From: Propionibacteriales bacterium
GTDB lineage: Bacteria; Actinomycetota; Actinomycetes; Propionibacteriales; Nocardioidaceae
DNA length: 64,000 bases
Assembly (NCBI GenBank): GCA_026392415.1
Contig: JAPLCC010000015.1
Span: 124,001-188,000, forward strand
Direction of reading: 5' to 3'
Numbering within the stretch: position 1 is the first letter of the stretch; every line of letters starts with the position of its first letter. Below, piece by piece: positions 34,792 through 43,700 of the stretch. The translations under genes were made by a program, and so were the position numbers. Under the pieces are notes generated by a model. The model did no database searches, was not told the DNA's origin, and was given only the letters and a program-made list of their open reading frames with translations.

Positions 34792-34874
34792 CGCTGATCT
34801 CCTCGAGCATGAGAGCGGGTTTTCCGCTTCAGAATGGCCGCATCATGCCACGGCGAGTGGCGAGCCCATCGGTC

Positions 34875-35351
34875 CTACCCCGCGTCGACGCCGCCCACGC
34901 GCCAGTCCCCGTCGACATCGACGAGCTCGACAGTGCCTCGGTCCACCCCGGGGCCGTCGGACTCCCCGCCCTGCTGGTCGAACTCGACGAGGTAGGACAC
35001 CCGGGCCCGGCCGTCGACCTCGCTCAGCTCGGTGACCGTGATCCGGACGTTGTCGACCTCGACGTCAGCCACGGGCTCACCGTCGACCTCGTCGGCGGCG
35101 TCCAGCCGGTCGGCACGATCCGACGCGTCGGCGTACTCCGCACAGGAGGCGAACGGATAGCCCTCGTAGATGTACTGGCGCCATTTCTCGGACGACAGGT
35201 CGCACTGGGCCTCCCAGTCGCCCGACCACAGCGCGTCGAGGTACTCCTTCGCCACCTCCTCCGCGCTGTCGCCACGGAGAACGACGAACAGACCGGCGGC
35301 GGCTGCGAGGACCGCGAGAACCACCGCTGCCACGATGATGCGGCGTTTCAC
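34875..35351 (-). CDS. Small membrane-anchored protein with DUF4878-like domain
   Basis: A 158-residue protein: an N-terminal helix (RIIVAAVVLAVLAAAAGLFVVL) acts as anchor, followed by an outside domain opening VAKEYLDALWSGDWEAQCDLS and ending DVDGDWRVGGVDAG, paralogous to those at 32169, 33880 and 44944. GTG at 35351 is chosen because it overlaps the upstream Peptidase_Mx stop (GTGA), the usual coupling; longer in-frame starts lie inside that gene. Its operon partner being a metallopeptidase suggests a joint role; no detail is known. Confidence 0.7.
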   Translation of the reverse strand: MKRRIIVAAVVLAVLAAAAGLFVVLRGDSAEEVAKEYLDALWSGDWEAQCDLSSEKWRQYIYEGYPFASCAEYADASDRADRLDAADEVDGEPVADVEVDNVRITVTELSEVDGRARVSYLVEFDQQGGESDGPGVDRGTVELVDVDGDWRVGGVDAG

Positions 35352-36319
35352 GACGTTCCTGCCAGCCCTGCGACGAAGTCGAGCTTGTCGAGCACCGGTG
35401 CCGGGATGACGAAGGGGTAGACGTCGTCCTTGCCCATCGAGCGGTTGATCTGGTTGAGCGCGACGGAGAGAGGTACCCATACGCCGCGGACCAGATCGCG
35501 GAAGTTCTCGAATGCGCCCGCGTCGATCCGCACCAGTCCGTAGGCCGCGGCCGTGTCGCAGGTGTCGCTGATGTGGAGGTAGTGCGCGAACGTCTCCGCG
35601 AAGTCCTCGAACGGATGCATCGTCGCGTAGGTCGTGATGTAGGAGTCCGCCCAGTCCGGGGGCGGGCCCTGCGCGTAGTGCCGGTCGATCTCGGCCTGGT
35701 AGTCGGCGGACTCGTCACCGAAGAGCTCGCGGCACCGGGACAGGCGCTCGTCGGTGGTCACCAGCTGCGACTCGAGGTAGTGGCCGACCTCGTGGCGCAG
35801 GTGGCCGAGCATGGTGCGGTACGGCTCGCCGAGCTCGTGACGAATCCGCTCCCGCCGGGCGTCATCGGTCTCCGCCAGGTCGATCGTGATCACGCCGTCG
35901 TCGTGCCCGATCACCACGTCCTCGCCGGAGACGTCACTGCTCGAGAGCATGTCGAACACCAGGCCACTGATGTCGAAGCCGAGGGTGTCGAGCTCGACGA
36001 TCAGGTGCCGCTTGGCCGCCTCGGCCACGGGGAACTGGGCAATCCCCTCGAGGTCGGCCTCCGACGGTCGGGTTCGGGTGAGGTCGCAGGCCACGCACTG
36101 CCCACCCTCCAGCGGCGCGAGCCAGGTGCAGCCGGAGAGATTGAGGTTGCAGCAGACGTGCCAGACCAGGCCCGTGCTGTCGACGTACTGTCCGAGCTCA
36201 TCGACGGGCACGATGTCGCGCTCGGCGCGCGAGAACCCCAGCGCCGTACCGCACGACACGCAGACGGAGTTCTCGAAGAACAGCGGGCTGCTGCAGACCC
36301 TGCAGGCGAACGAGCGCAC
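35348..36319 (-). CDS. Putative zinc-binding metallopeptidase (Peptidase_Mx)
   Basis: A 323-residue cytoplasmic protein. The N-terminus has rubredoxin/zinc-ribbon-like cysteine pairs (CRVCSSP, CVSCG, then CCNLNLSGC and CVAC) and the C-terminal half has the HExxH-type site HLRHEVGHYL near residue 165 with EDFAETFAHYLHI near 240, the Peptidase_Mx (COG4307) pattern. GTG at 36319 directly follows the stop of the small proline-rich gene (TGA then GTG), and its own stop overlaps the next start. Substrates are unknown for the whole family. Confidence 0.85.
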   Translation of the reverse strand: MRSFACRVCSSPLFFENSVCVSCGTALGFSRAERDIVPVDELGQYVDSTGLVWHVCCNLNLSGCTWLAPLEGGQCVACDLTRTRPSEADLEGIAQFPVAEAAKRHLIVELDTLGFDISGLVFDMLSSSDVSGEDVVIGHDDGVITIDLAETDDARRERIRHELGEPYRTMLGHLRHEVGHYLESQLVTTDERLSRCRELFGDESADYQAEIDRHYAQGPPPDWADSYITTYATMHPFEDFAETFAHYLHISDTCDTAAAYGLVRIDAGAFENFRDLVRGVWVPLSVALNQINRSMGKDDVYPFVIPAPVLDKLDFVAGLAGTS

Positions 36320-36619
36320 TCAGTTGTTGAGGGTGATGACGGCGACGATCACGACGATCGCGATCAACCCGAAGGTGGTGATCAGACCCATGACCAGACC
36401 GATGCTGCGCGGTTTGCTCGCTGGCGCCAGGCCACTCAGGCCGGGGCCGCGGTATGCCGGTGGTCCGCCCTGGAACTGCGGCGGAGGACCTCCCCCACCG
36501 AGGTACGCCGGCGGCGGTGCCACCTGACCCGGCTGCCCGTAGGCGGGAGGCTGTGGCTGGCCGGGGTAGCCCTGCGGGGCTCCCTGCTGCGGCGGGACTC
36601 CGTACGGCGGCTGGCTCAT
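36320..36619 (-). CDS. Small proline-rich tail-anchored membrane protein
   Basis: A 99-residue protein: about 70 residues rich in Pro, Gln, Gly and Tyr (QPPYGVPPQQ and similar), then one C-terminal membrane helix (GLVMGLITTFGLIAIVVIVAVI) with almost nothing outside. It is the first gene of the operon with the Peptidase_Mx protein and the DUF4878-like protein. The ATG at 36619 was preferred over one two codons earlier; the difference is trivial. No function can be assigned. Confidence 0.65.
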   Translation of the reverse strand: MSQPPYGVPPQQGAPQGYPGQPQPPAYGQPGQVAPPPAYLGGGGPPPQFQGGPPAYRGPGLSGLAPASKPRSIGLVMGLITTFGLIAIVVIVAVITLNN

Positions 36620-36679
36620 GCCCACAGACTAGGAGGCACCGGGCCCGCACTCCACCCGTACGGCGCGAAAACTCCCACT

Positions 36680-36795
36680 CCGTTGGTCGAGGAGGGCCCT
36701 CCCACGGCCCGTCTCGAGACCCCTCAAACCCCCACACCCACCTCGCCCTTCGACTACAACGGTCTCGAGACGGTTGCTACGCAACCTCCTCGACC
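36680..36795. repeat. Palindromic composite element, copy A (left of GIY-YIG gene)
   Basis: It begins CCGTTGGTCGAGGAGG, contains a first module ending GTCTCGAGACC, a ~39-bp spacer, and a second module starting GGTCTCGAGACGGTTGC and ending CCTCCTCGACC. Over about 115 bp it differs from copy B (37254) at only three positions, each a C/G change, and has the same orientation. The right terminal repeat is incomplete. Confidence 0.85.
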
Positions 36796-36803
36796 TACGA
36801 GTC

Positions 36804-37157
36804 TCACCCCTCGTCCTCGGCTGGCGACCAGTTCTCGGGACTGCCTTCTTCCTGCGCCCGCAACCGCGCGGCTGTGCCGGCGTACCCGCGGCTCCCGAGT
36901 CCCGGCAGGTCGGTGAACCTTCCCTCGATCAGCGCGATCCGCTTGGCACGCCCCCAGTTCTGCACTCGCTTCTCGAAGAAGTAGGCATCCCGAATGCTCT
37001 GGAAGTCGCCCGCCCAGACCAGCTCGACCGGGCGTCGGCGGCGGGTGTACGCGGCGCCGAGGCCTTCGTTGTGCTCGGCCACGCGGCGTTCGAGGTCCCA
37101 GGTGCTGCCGACGTAGAACGAGCCGTCGGCGCAGCGGAGGAGGTAGGTCCAGGGCAT
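36804..37157 (-). CDS. GIY-YIG nuclease domain protein (UPF0213-like)
   Basis: A 117-residue single-domain protein. Y5-L6-L7 and Y15-V16-G17 stand for GIY and YIG; R24/R25, H29 and N30 follow as in UPF0213 members, and E62 is the likely metal-binding glutamate (YFFEKRVQNWGRAKR). Such domains cut DNA in homing endonucleases and repair enzymes, but stand-alone UPF0213 proteins are mostly uncharacterised. Near-identical direct repeats lie 9 nt past its stop and ~97 nt before its start. The frame stays open upstream into the repeat as far as 37418, but the domain starts at the ATG at 37157. Confidence 0.8.
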   Translation of the reverse strand: MPWTYLLRCADGSFYVGSTWDLERRVAEHNEGLGAAYTRRRRPVELVWAGDFQSIRDAYFFEKRVQNWGRAKRIALIEGRFTDLPGLGSRGYAGTAARLRAQEEGSPENWSPAEDEG

Positions 37158-37253
37158 GCACGTCGAATGCTCGACGCCGGGCGCAACGAAACCCGTGGCT
37201 CGGCAGCCTGTGGACGGGAGGCGTCGGCGGGCGGGTTTGCGCCGCACATCCCA

Positions 37254-37418
37254 CCGTTGGTCGAGGAGGGCCGTCCCACGGCCCGTCTCGAGACCCCTCA
37301 AACCCCCACACCGACCTCGCCGTTCGACTACAACGGTCTCGAGACGGTTGCTACGCAACCTCCTCGACCAGCGCCGCTTCGCTCCTCGAGACGGTTGCTG
37401 CGCAACCTCCTCGACCAA
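37254..37418. repeat. Palindromic composite element, copy B (right of GIY-YIG gene)
   Basis: It starts CCGTTGGTCGAGGAGG and repeats copy A almost base for base to 37369. An additional third module follows (CTCGAGACGGTTGCTGCGC) and ends CCTCCTCGACCAACG, restoring the inverted terminal sequence. It fills most of the 267-nt gap between the GIY-YIG gene and the small transglutaminase gene. Confidence 0.85.
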
Positions 37419-37424
37419 CGCTGG

Positions 37425-38300
37425 TCAGAGAGGGGCGACGTCGACGGAGACAGCGAGCTGGGACAACTTGGCCTCGGTGAAGATGACGCCCTTGAGGGGC
37501 GGGACGTCGCCGTAGTCGCGGCCCCAGGCGACCGTGACGTAGCGGTCGTTCTGCCACTGGTCGTTGGTCGGGTCGAGGGCGAGCCACTCCTCGCCGCCGA
37601 GCCAGACCGCGACCCAGGCGTGGGAGGCGTCCGCTCCGACGATCCGGTCCTTGCCGGGCGGCGGCTCGGTCGCCAGGTACCCGCTGACATACCGGGCAGC
37701 GAGACCATGGGCACGCAGGGCGGAGAGGGTGAAGTGGGCGAAGTCCTGGCAGACGCCGGCCCGTTTGGCGAGGATCTCCGAGACGGTCGAGGTCACGGTC
37801 GTGGCGGTGGCGTCGTAGTCGAAATCGGCGTGGATCCGGTGCATCAGGTCGGTCACGGCCTCGCCGACCGGTCGGCCGGGTGTCAAGGACGTGGCGGCGT
37901 AGTCGCGCGCGCCGGCATGGATCGGTACGGCGGCGCTGGCCAGGGCGAAGTCCGTGGCCTGCCAGGCGCCGGTCGCGCTCGGCGCGAGGAGGGGGCGGGC
38001 CTCCTCCCACGGCTGGGCCAGCTTGCCGTCGTCGACGACCGGGAGGGCGACATCGACCTCGCCGCTGCCCACCACGACCAGCTCCCGGTGCGGCGCCGTC
38101 ACCTGGAAGTAGGTGACGGTGTTGCCGTAGTAGTCGGCGTCGCGGGTGAGGTCACCGGGCGCAGGCGTCACCAGGACGTCGTACTCCGCGACCTGCTGCC
38201 AGGGCAGGACCCGCGGGACGAGGTGGCCGATGCCGAAGCTGTCGGTGACGTCGTCGTCGTAGGTGTACGTCGTGCGGTGCTCGATGCGGTAGCGGGTCAT
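37425..38300 (-). CDS. Transglutaminase-like cysteine protease/transferase
   Basis: A 291-residue protein with an N-terminal Bact_transglu_N domain (RYRIEHRTTYTYDDDVTDSFG) and a transglutaminase core with the complete triad: Cys in GVCQDFAH, His in ASHAWVAVWL, Asp in LALDPTNDQ. It is the last gene of a three-gene operon with the ATP-grasp/alpha-E and the large transglutaminase genes; its start overlaps the upstream stop by 4 nt. Such proteins are thought to cleave or cross-link peptides made by the adjacent amidoligase; this is proposed from genome context, not shown. Confidence 0.88.
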   Translation of the reverse strand: MTRYRIEHRTTYTYDDDVTDSFGIGHLVPRVLPWQQVAEYDVLVTPAPGDLTRDADYYGNTVTYFQVTAPHRELVVVGSGEVDVALPVVDDGKLAQPWEEARPLLAPSATGAWQATDFALASAAVPIHAGARDYAATSLTPGRPVGEAVTDLMHRIHADFDYDATATTVTSTVSEILAKRAGVCQDFAHFTLSALRAHGLAARYVSGYLATEPPPGKDRIVGADASHAWVAVWLGGEEWLALDPTNDQWQNDRYVTVAWGRDYGDVPPLKGVIFTEAKLSQLAVSVDVAPL

Positions 38301-40798
38301 GGTGTTGCCTCCGCCAGGGTCGGCATGACGCCGAAGGCGCGCGGCCGCGGTCCGGGGGCGAAGTGCTGGTCACGGATCGCGTCGCCGACCCGTTCGAGCT
38401 GACCGGTGACGGCGTCGAGGAACACCACGAGGTGCGGGCGGGCGATCCCGCCGATCGCGACCAGCGTGGACAGGTCGGTCTGTTCGACCTCGGAGATCAG
38501 GTCGGCGAGCATCCGCTCGGGACGGGTCGACCCGGTGGAACCGGGCTGCGCTGCCAGGTGCTCCCGCATCCGGCCGAGGGCGAACAGCAGCGAGCGCGGG
38601 TTCTCCTCGTCCATCAGCAGCAGGTCGAGCACGCCGGCCGGCCGGACGTAGTCGCGGTAGCGGCGGCGGTGCGTCACCGAGCTCTCCGCTGCCGTGAGTA
38701 CGGCGGCCAGCACCTCACGGTCGACGTCGAGACCACGTCGCTCGGTGGTCAACCGGAGCAGGTGGCACACCTGGAGACCGCGTTCGAGGTACCTCCCGAT
38801 CCCGGCCATGTGCCAGCCGGCGTCGCGGATCATGCTCGCCGTGACGCCCTGCAACGCGAGGACGCCGGTGAGCATCCGGCCCGCGGACTCGGCGATCTGG
38901 TGGCTGTGTGGTGATCCCTCGAGCACGGCGCTGGCGCGTTCGACCGTGCCCATCGCACGCCAGACGTCGAGCGACAACTGGTCGCGCACCTCGGTCAGCG
39001 CGTCGCGCAGCCCTTCGAGTGAGTGCGCGGCAGACCCGACCCTGGTCTCGTCGAGCAGCACGGAGCGGAGGTCTGCCTCGTCGTCGTCGTGGGCCTGGCC
39101 GGCAAGGCGGTGGACGGCGGACATCAACACGTCGAGACTCACGCCGCCGGATGTGCGTCGCCGGCTCCGGTAGTCGGCGACGAGCACGTGCGTGGCGAGC
39201 ACCAGGCGCAGCATGTCCTCCGAGCGCTCGGCGTACCGCCCGAACCAGAACATGTCGTCGAGGACACGGGGGACGGTGGCCGGCAGCGAACGCACCGAGG
39301 TCATCGGCATCACGTCGGTCAGGCCCTGGTCGGGCTGGGCCGTGTCGCCCTTGAGGACCCACACGTCCTTGCTGCCGAGCGACTTGTCGCCATCGCGCAC
39401 GTTGGCCAGGCCGCCGAGGAGCGGCCGATAGGCCGACCCGTAGCGAAGCGTGAAGGTGCGCAGCGTCATCTCCGCGGGCCGCGCGGTCCGGCCGCGCCAC
39501 GTCGGCGCCTGCGAGAGGGCGAAGGGCCGTTGCCCGACGAAGGCATGCGGCCGGGCGAGCACGGTCAGCCGGATCCGCTCGGGCGACGCACCCGCGAGGG
39601 TCACGTCGGATCCGTCGATGGAGCGCACGACGAGGTCGTCGAGGTGGCCGAGCACGTGGTCGAGGCCGTCCGGGTCGCCGCACCACCAGGTGGGCACCGA
39701 CTGCAGCCGGAGCGGCTCGCCGAGCAGGTGCTCGCACGCTGCGGGCAGGAACGGCAACAACCCGGGGTTCTCGAGCACGCCGGCGCCGAGTCCGTTGACG
39801 ACACGCACCCGGCCTCGTCGCACGGCCTCGGCCAGGCCGGCGACGCCCAGCTGCGAGTCACCGCGCAGCTCGAGCGGGTCGCTCCATGCCGCGTCGACCC
39901 GGCGCAGGATCACGTCGACCCGTTCCAGGCGCTGAGGAGTCCGCATCAGCACCCACCCGTCGCGCACGGTCAGGTCACTGCCCTGGACGAGCGGGAAGCC
40001 GAGGTTCGTCGCGATCGAGGCCTGGTCGTAGTAGGTCTCCGAGTGGAGACCCGGACTCATCACCACGACCCGCGGATCGGGCAGGTCGCCACTGGCCGAC
40101 TGGAGCAGCGCGGAGCGCAGCGCCCAGAAGTACGGCGCCATGCGGTGCAGGTCGGCCTCGCGGTAGAGCTCGGGCATGACCCGGCTGAGCACGCGGCGGT
40201 TCTCCAGCGCGTAGCCGAGGCCGGACGGAGCCTGGGTGCGGTCGCCGAGGACCCGCCAGGTTCCCTCGTGGTCGCGGCCGAGATCGGTCGCAGACAGCAC
40301 GAGCGGTCGCGGGTCGTTGGACGAGGAGCGTGCCATCACCCGGGTGAAGTCGCGGTGGCCGAGCACGACGGCCGGCGGCACGATGCCCGAGGCCAGCAAG
40401 GTCTGGGCGCCGTACAGGTCGGCGAGGACGGCGTTGAGCAGCTCGGCGCGCTGGGCGAGACCGACCTCGAGGACCTGCCAGGACGCGGCGTCGAGGACCA
40501 ACGGGACCGGGTCGAGTCGCCAGCGGGACGGCCGCTCACCCTGCCGGGAGTAGGTGACACCGTCGTCCTCGAGGAATCGTGCGATCTCCTCGGCGACCCG
40601 GCGCATGTCGTCGGCGCTGATCTGCGTCGCGATCTCGGCCAACCGCTTCCAGGGAGCACGGAGCGACCCGTCCGGGCCGACGACCTCGTCGTACCTGGGA
40701 CCGACAAAGGGAGCTCCGGCGCCGCTCAGGTGATCAGCTGGCTCCTGCGAGAGCGTCGGCTGGGTGAGACCGGCGGCGTAGTCCCGCAGCACCGTCAT
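38297..40798 (-). CDS. Circularly permuted ATP-grasp and alpha-E domain fusion protein
   Basis: An 833-residue fusion. Residues ~1-480 form the circularly permuted type 2 ATP-grasp domain (APWKRLAEIATQISADDM, LDPVPLVLDAASWQVLE, VVVMSPGLHSETYYDQA, RVRVVNGLGAGVLENPGL). Residues ~510-833 form an alpha-E helical domain (DDMFWFGRYAERSEDMLRL). ATP-grasp enzymes join carboxylates and amines using ATP, and this family is predicted to make peptides. In mycobacteria (Rv2567) the same fusion lies next to transglutaminase genes, as here. Four-nt overlaps with both neighbours indicate an operon. Confidence 0.9.
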   Translation of the reverse strand: MTVLRDYAAGLTQPTLSQEPADHLSGAGAPFVGPRYDEVVGPDGSLRAPWKRLAEIATQISADDMRRVAEEIARFLEDDGVTYSRQGERPSRWRLDPVPLVLDAASWQVLEVGLAQRAELLNAVLADLYGAQTLLASGIVPPAVVLGHRDFTRVMARSSSNDPRPLVLSATDLGRDHEGTWRVLGDRTQAPSGLGYALENRRVLSRVMPELYREADLHRMAPYFWALRSALLQSASGDLPDPRVVVMSPGLHSETYYDQASIATNLGFPLVQGSDLTVRDGWVLMRTPQRLERVDVILRRVDAAWSDPLELRGDSQLGVAGLAEAVRRGRVRVVNGLGAGVLENPGLLPFLPAACEHLLGEPLRLQSVPTWWCGDPDGLDHVLGHLDDLVVRSIDGSDVTLAGASPERIRLTVLARPHAFVGQRPFALSQAPTWRGRTARPAEMTLRTFTLRYGSAYRPLLGGLANVRDGDKSLGSKDVWVLKGDTAQPDQGLTDVMPMTSVRSLPATVPRVLDDMFWFGRYAERSEDMLRLVLATHVLVADYRSRRRTSGGVSLDVLMSAVHRLAGQAHDDDEADLRSVLLDETRVGSAAHSLEGLRDALTEVRDQLSLDVWRAMGTVERASAVLEGSPHSHQIAESAGRMLTGVLALQGVTASMIRDAGWHMAGIGRYLERGLQVCHLLRLTTERRGLDVDREVLAAVLTAAESSVTHRRRYRDYVRPAGVLDLLLMDEENPRSLLFALGRMREHLAAQPGSTGSTRPERMLADLISEVEQTDLSTLVAIGGIARPHLVVFLDAVTGQLERVGDAIRDQHFAPGPRPRAFGVMPTLAEATP

Positions 40799-43700
40799 GG
40801 GGTCCGGCGCCTCACCCTGCGCAGGTCGAGGGTGTGCGGGTACTCGGTCGATGCGACCTCACGTGCAGTACGACGAAGGGCAGCGACGTCGACCCGGCCG
40901 GCCGTGTTGCGGGTGGTCTCGAACCTGGCCGCGCGGCGGGCCTCGGCCTCCTGCGCGTTGACCGGCGGGTGGTCGTAGTTGCGTCCGCCCGGGTGGACCA
41001 CGTGGTAGGTCGCACCGCCGAGACTCACCCCGGCGTCGAGGTCGATCACGTCGAACGTCAGTGGGGAGTCGACCTCGATCGAGGGGTGCAGCGCCGACCA
41101 CGGCTGCCACGCCTTGTAGCGGACACCGCCGTAGAAGGCGTTGCTCGCGTCGATGCGGGTCATGGGCACGGGGACACCCTGACACGTCACGAGGTGCCGG
41201 TCCGGGTTGATTCCAGCAACGGTGACCTGGATCCGCTCGACCGACGAGTCGACGTACCGTGCGGTCCCGCCGCCGGTCGCCTCCTCGCCGAGGACGTGCC
41301 ACGGCTCGATGCCCTGGCGCAGCTCCATGTGGATCCGGGCTCCGCCCGCGGCAGTGAAATCGGAGAAGCCGATCCGCGGGAAACGGAACTCGGTGAACGG
41401 TGCGAGCCAGGACGGATCGAAGTCGATGCCGAAGTCGGCCAGGTCGGCGACGACCTCGGCGATGTCGGCGATCGCGCCCTGGGGCAGCAGGAAGTCCTCG
41501 TGCAGACGAGTGCCCCAGCGGATCAGCGGCGTGGTCGACGGATCGATCGGCCGCTCCCAGAACATCGCCACCAGGCTGCGGACCAGCAGCGCCTGCACCA
41601 GTGCCATCTGCGGGTGCGGCGGCATCTCGAAGCCGCGCAGCTCCAGCAGTCCGAGGCGGCCGCGGGAGGAGTCGGGGCTGTAGAGCTTGTCGATGCAGAA
41701 CTCGGCGCGGTGCGTGTTGCCGGTCAGGTCGGTGAGCAGGTGGCGCAGGGCCCGGTCGACCAGCCAGGGGCGGGGCCCGCCGGTCCACTCGTCGTCATCG
41801 TCAGCGCCCGCGTCGGAGCTGGCGAAGGTCTCGACCAACCGGGCCACCTCGGCACACGCGATCTCCATCTCGTAGACCGCCTCGGGCCTGCCCTCGTCGA
41901 ACCGCGGCGCCTGGCTCGTGGGACCGATGAAACGACCGGAGAACAGGTACGACAGGGAGGGGTGCCGCTGCCAGTAGGTGATCAGGCTGACGAGCAGGTC
42001 CGGACGCCGCAGCAGGGGACTGTCGATCGGCTGCGGGCCGCCGAGGGTCAGGTGGTTGCCTCCGCCGGTGCCGGTGTGGAGTCCGTCATGGTCGAACTTC
42101 TCCGTGGTCAGCTGGGCCAGGCGCGCCTGTGAGTAGAGCGTGGTCGTCAGGTCGCGCATCTCCGGCCAGCTGCGGGTCGGCTGGACGTTGACCTCGATGA
42201 CGCCGGGGTCGGGCGTGACGGACAGCTGCACCAGCCGCGGGTCGGGCGGCGGCTGGTAGCCCTCGAGCACCACCGGGCAGCCGAGTGCGGCAGCGGCGGT
42301 CTCGACGACGTGCAGCAGGCTGACGTAGTTCTCCAGCTCGCTGGTCGGCGGCAGGAAGACGTGGACGTGGCCCTCACGCTCCTCGAACGCCAACGCCGTG
42401 CGCTCGGCACCGTCGGGGTCGACGAGCTCGACCGTCGGGATGTTCGCGACCAGCGGCTCCCGCGCTTCGAGGTACGACGGCTCGGCAGGTCCTTCGGAAT
42501 CGACCCAGGCGATCGCGTCGAGCGGCAGCCGCAGGCCGACAGCACTGGTGCCCGGGGTCAGGACGAGTCGCCCGCGACGGAACGTCCAGACGGGACTCGT
42601 CCAACCGGTCTCGCCGGTCGTGAGGGGAAGCACCCAGCCCGTCGGCGTGGTGACATCGGCGTCCAGCCGGGCCACCAGCTCCTCGGTGGGGTCGACCCCG
42701 TCGGGCGCCTGGCCCTCGGGCTTGCGCACGTGGTCGGCGAGGGCGGAGAACGGGTCCTCGAAGGCGGGACGCAGCTGGGAGTCCGGAAGGGCGAGGAGGC
42801 GGGTGACCTCGTGGCCGAGGGCTTCGGCGCCCCGTTGGTCGAGGAGGGCCGTCTCGCGGCCCGTCTCGAGACCATCGCCCAAGGGGTCTCGAGACGGTTG
42901 CTGCGCAACCTCCTCGACCAACGGCGCACTCCACGGGTCCGCGAGCAGTGTCGGGTCCGACCACAACGGCGTACCGTCCGCCAGCCACTGCAGCCCGATG
43001 CTCCAGCGTGGCAGCGGCTCCCCGGGGTACCACTTGCCCTGGCCACGATGCACGACCCCGCCGCGGGCGAACAGGTCGCGCAACCGGTCGGCGAGGTCGC
43101 TGGCGAGCTCACGCTTCACGTCGCCGTCGGCGTCGGTGTTCCATTCCGGGGTGGAGGCGTCCGCCATCGACACGAAGGTCGGCTCGCCACCCATGGTGAG
43201 CCGGACGTCGCCGGCCTCGAGCCGCTTGTCGACGTCGGCGCCGACCGCGTCGATCCGCTCCCACTGGGCCTGGGTGTACGGCGCGGTGACGCGCGGATCC
43301 TCGTGCACGCGGGTCACGGTGTTGCTGAAGCCGAACGTCACCTCGGTCGGCTCGGTGGCGCCCTCGATCGGCGCAGCCGAGCTCGGGTGCGGGGTCGCCG
43401 ACAGCGGGATGTGGCCCTCGCCCGCGAACAGCGCACTGGTCGGGTCCATGCCGACCCAACCGGCACCGGGCAGGAAGACCTCGGTCCAGGCGTGCAGGTC
43501 GGTGAAGTCCTCGGTCGGGCCGGTCGGGCCGTCCAGACCCTCGGTGGCGTAGGGGTCCGACGCCAGCTGCACCAGGTAGCCCGAGACGAACCGTGCCGCG
43601 AGACCGTACTGGCGCAGCAGGCTCACGAGCAGCCACGCCGAGTCGCGGCACGATCCGATGCCGAGCGCCAGGGTCTGGTCGGGCGTCTGCACGCCCGGCT

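Noticed and set aside
37158..37418. Extension of the GIY-YIG protein upstream through repeat copy B (up to 204 aa)
   Set aside because: The added residues are entirely repeat-derived and Arg-rich, and the domain is complete from the ATG at 37157; kept only as a note on the open frame.
42832..42924. Insertion sequence end or transposon fragment as explanation for the inverted ends
   Set aside because: No transposase gene lies near any copy and the interior is itself palindromic, so a small non-autonomous or coding palindromic element fits better.
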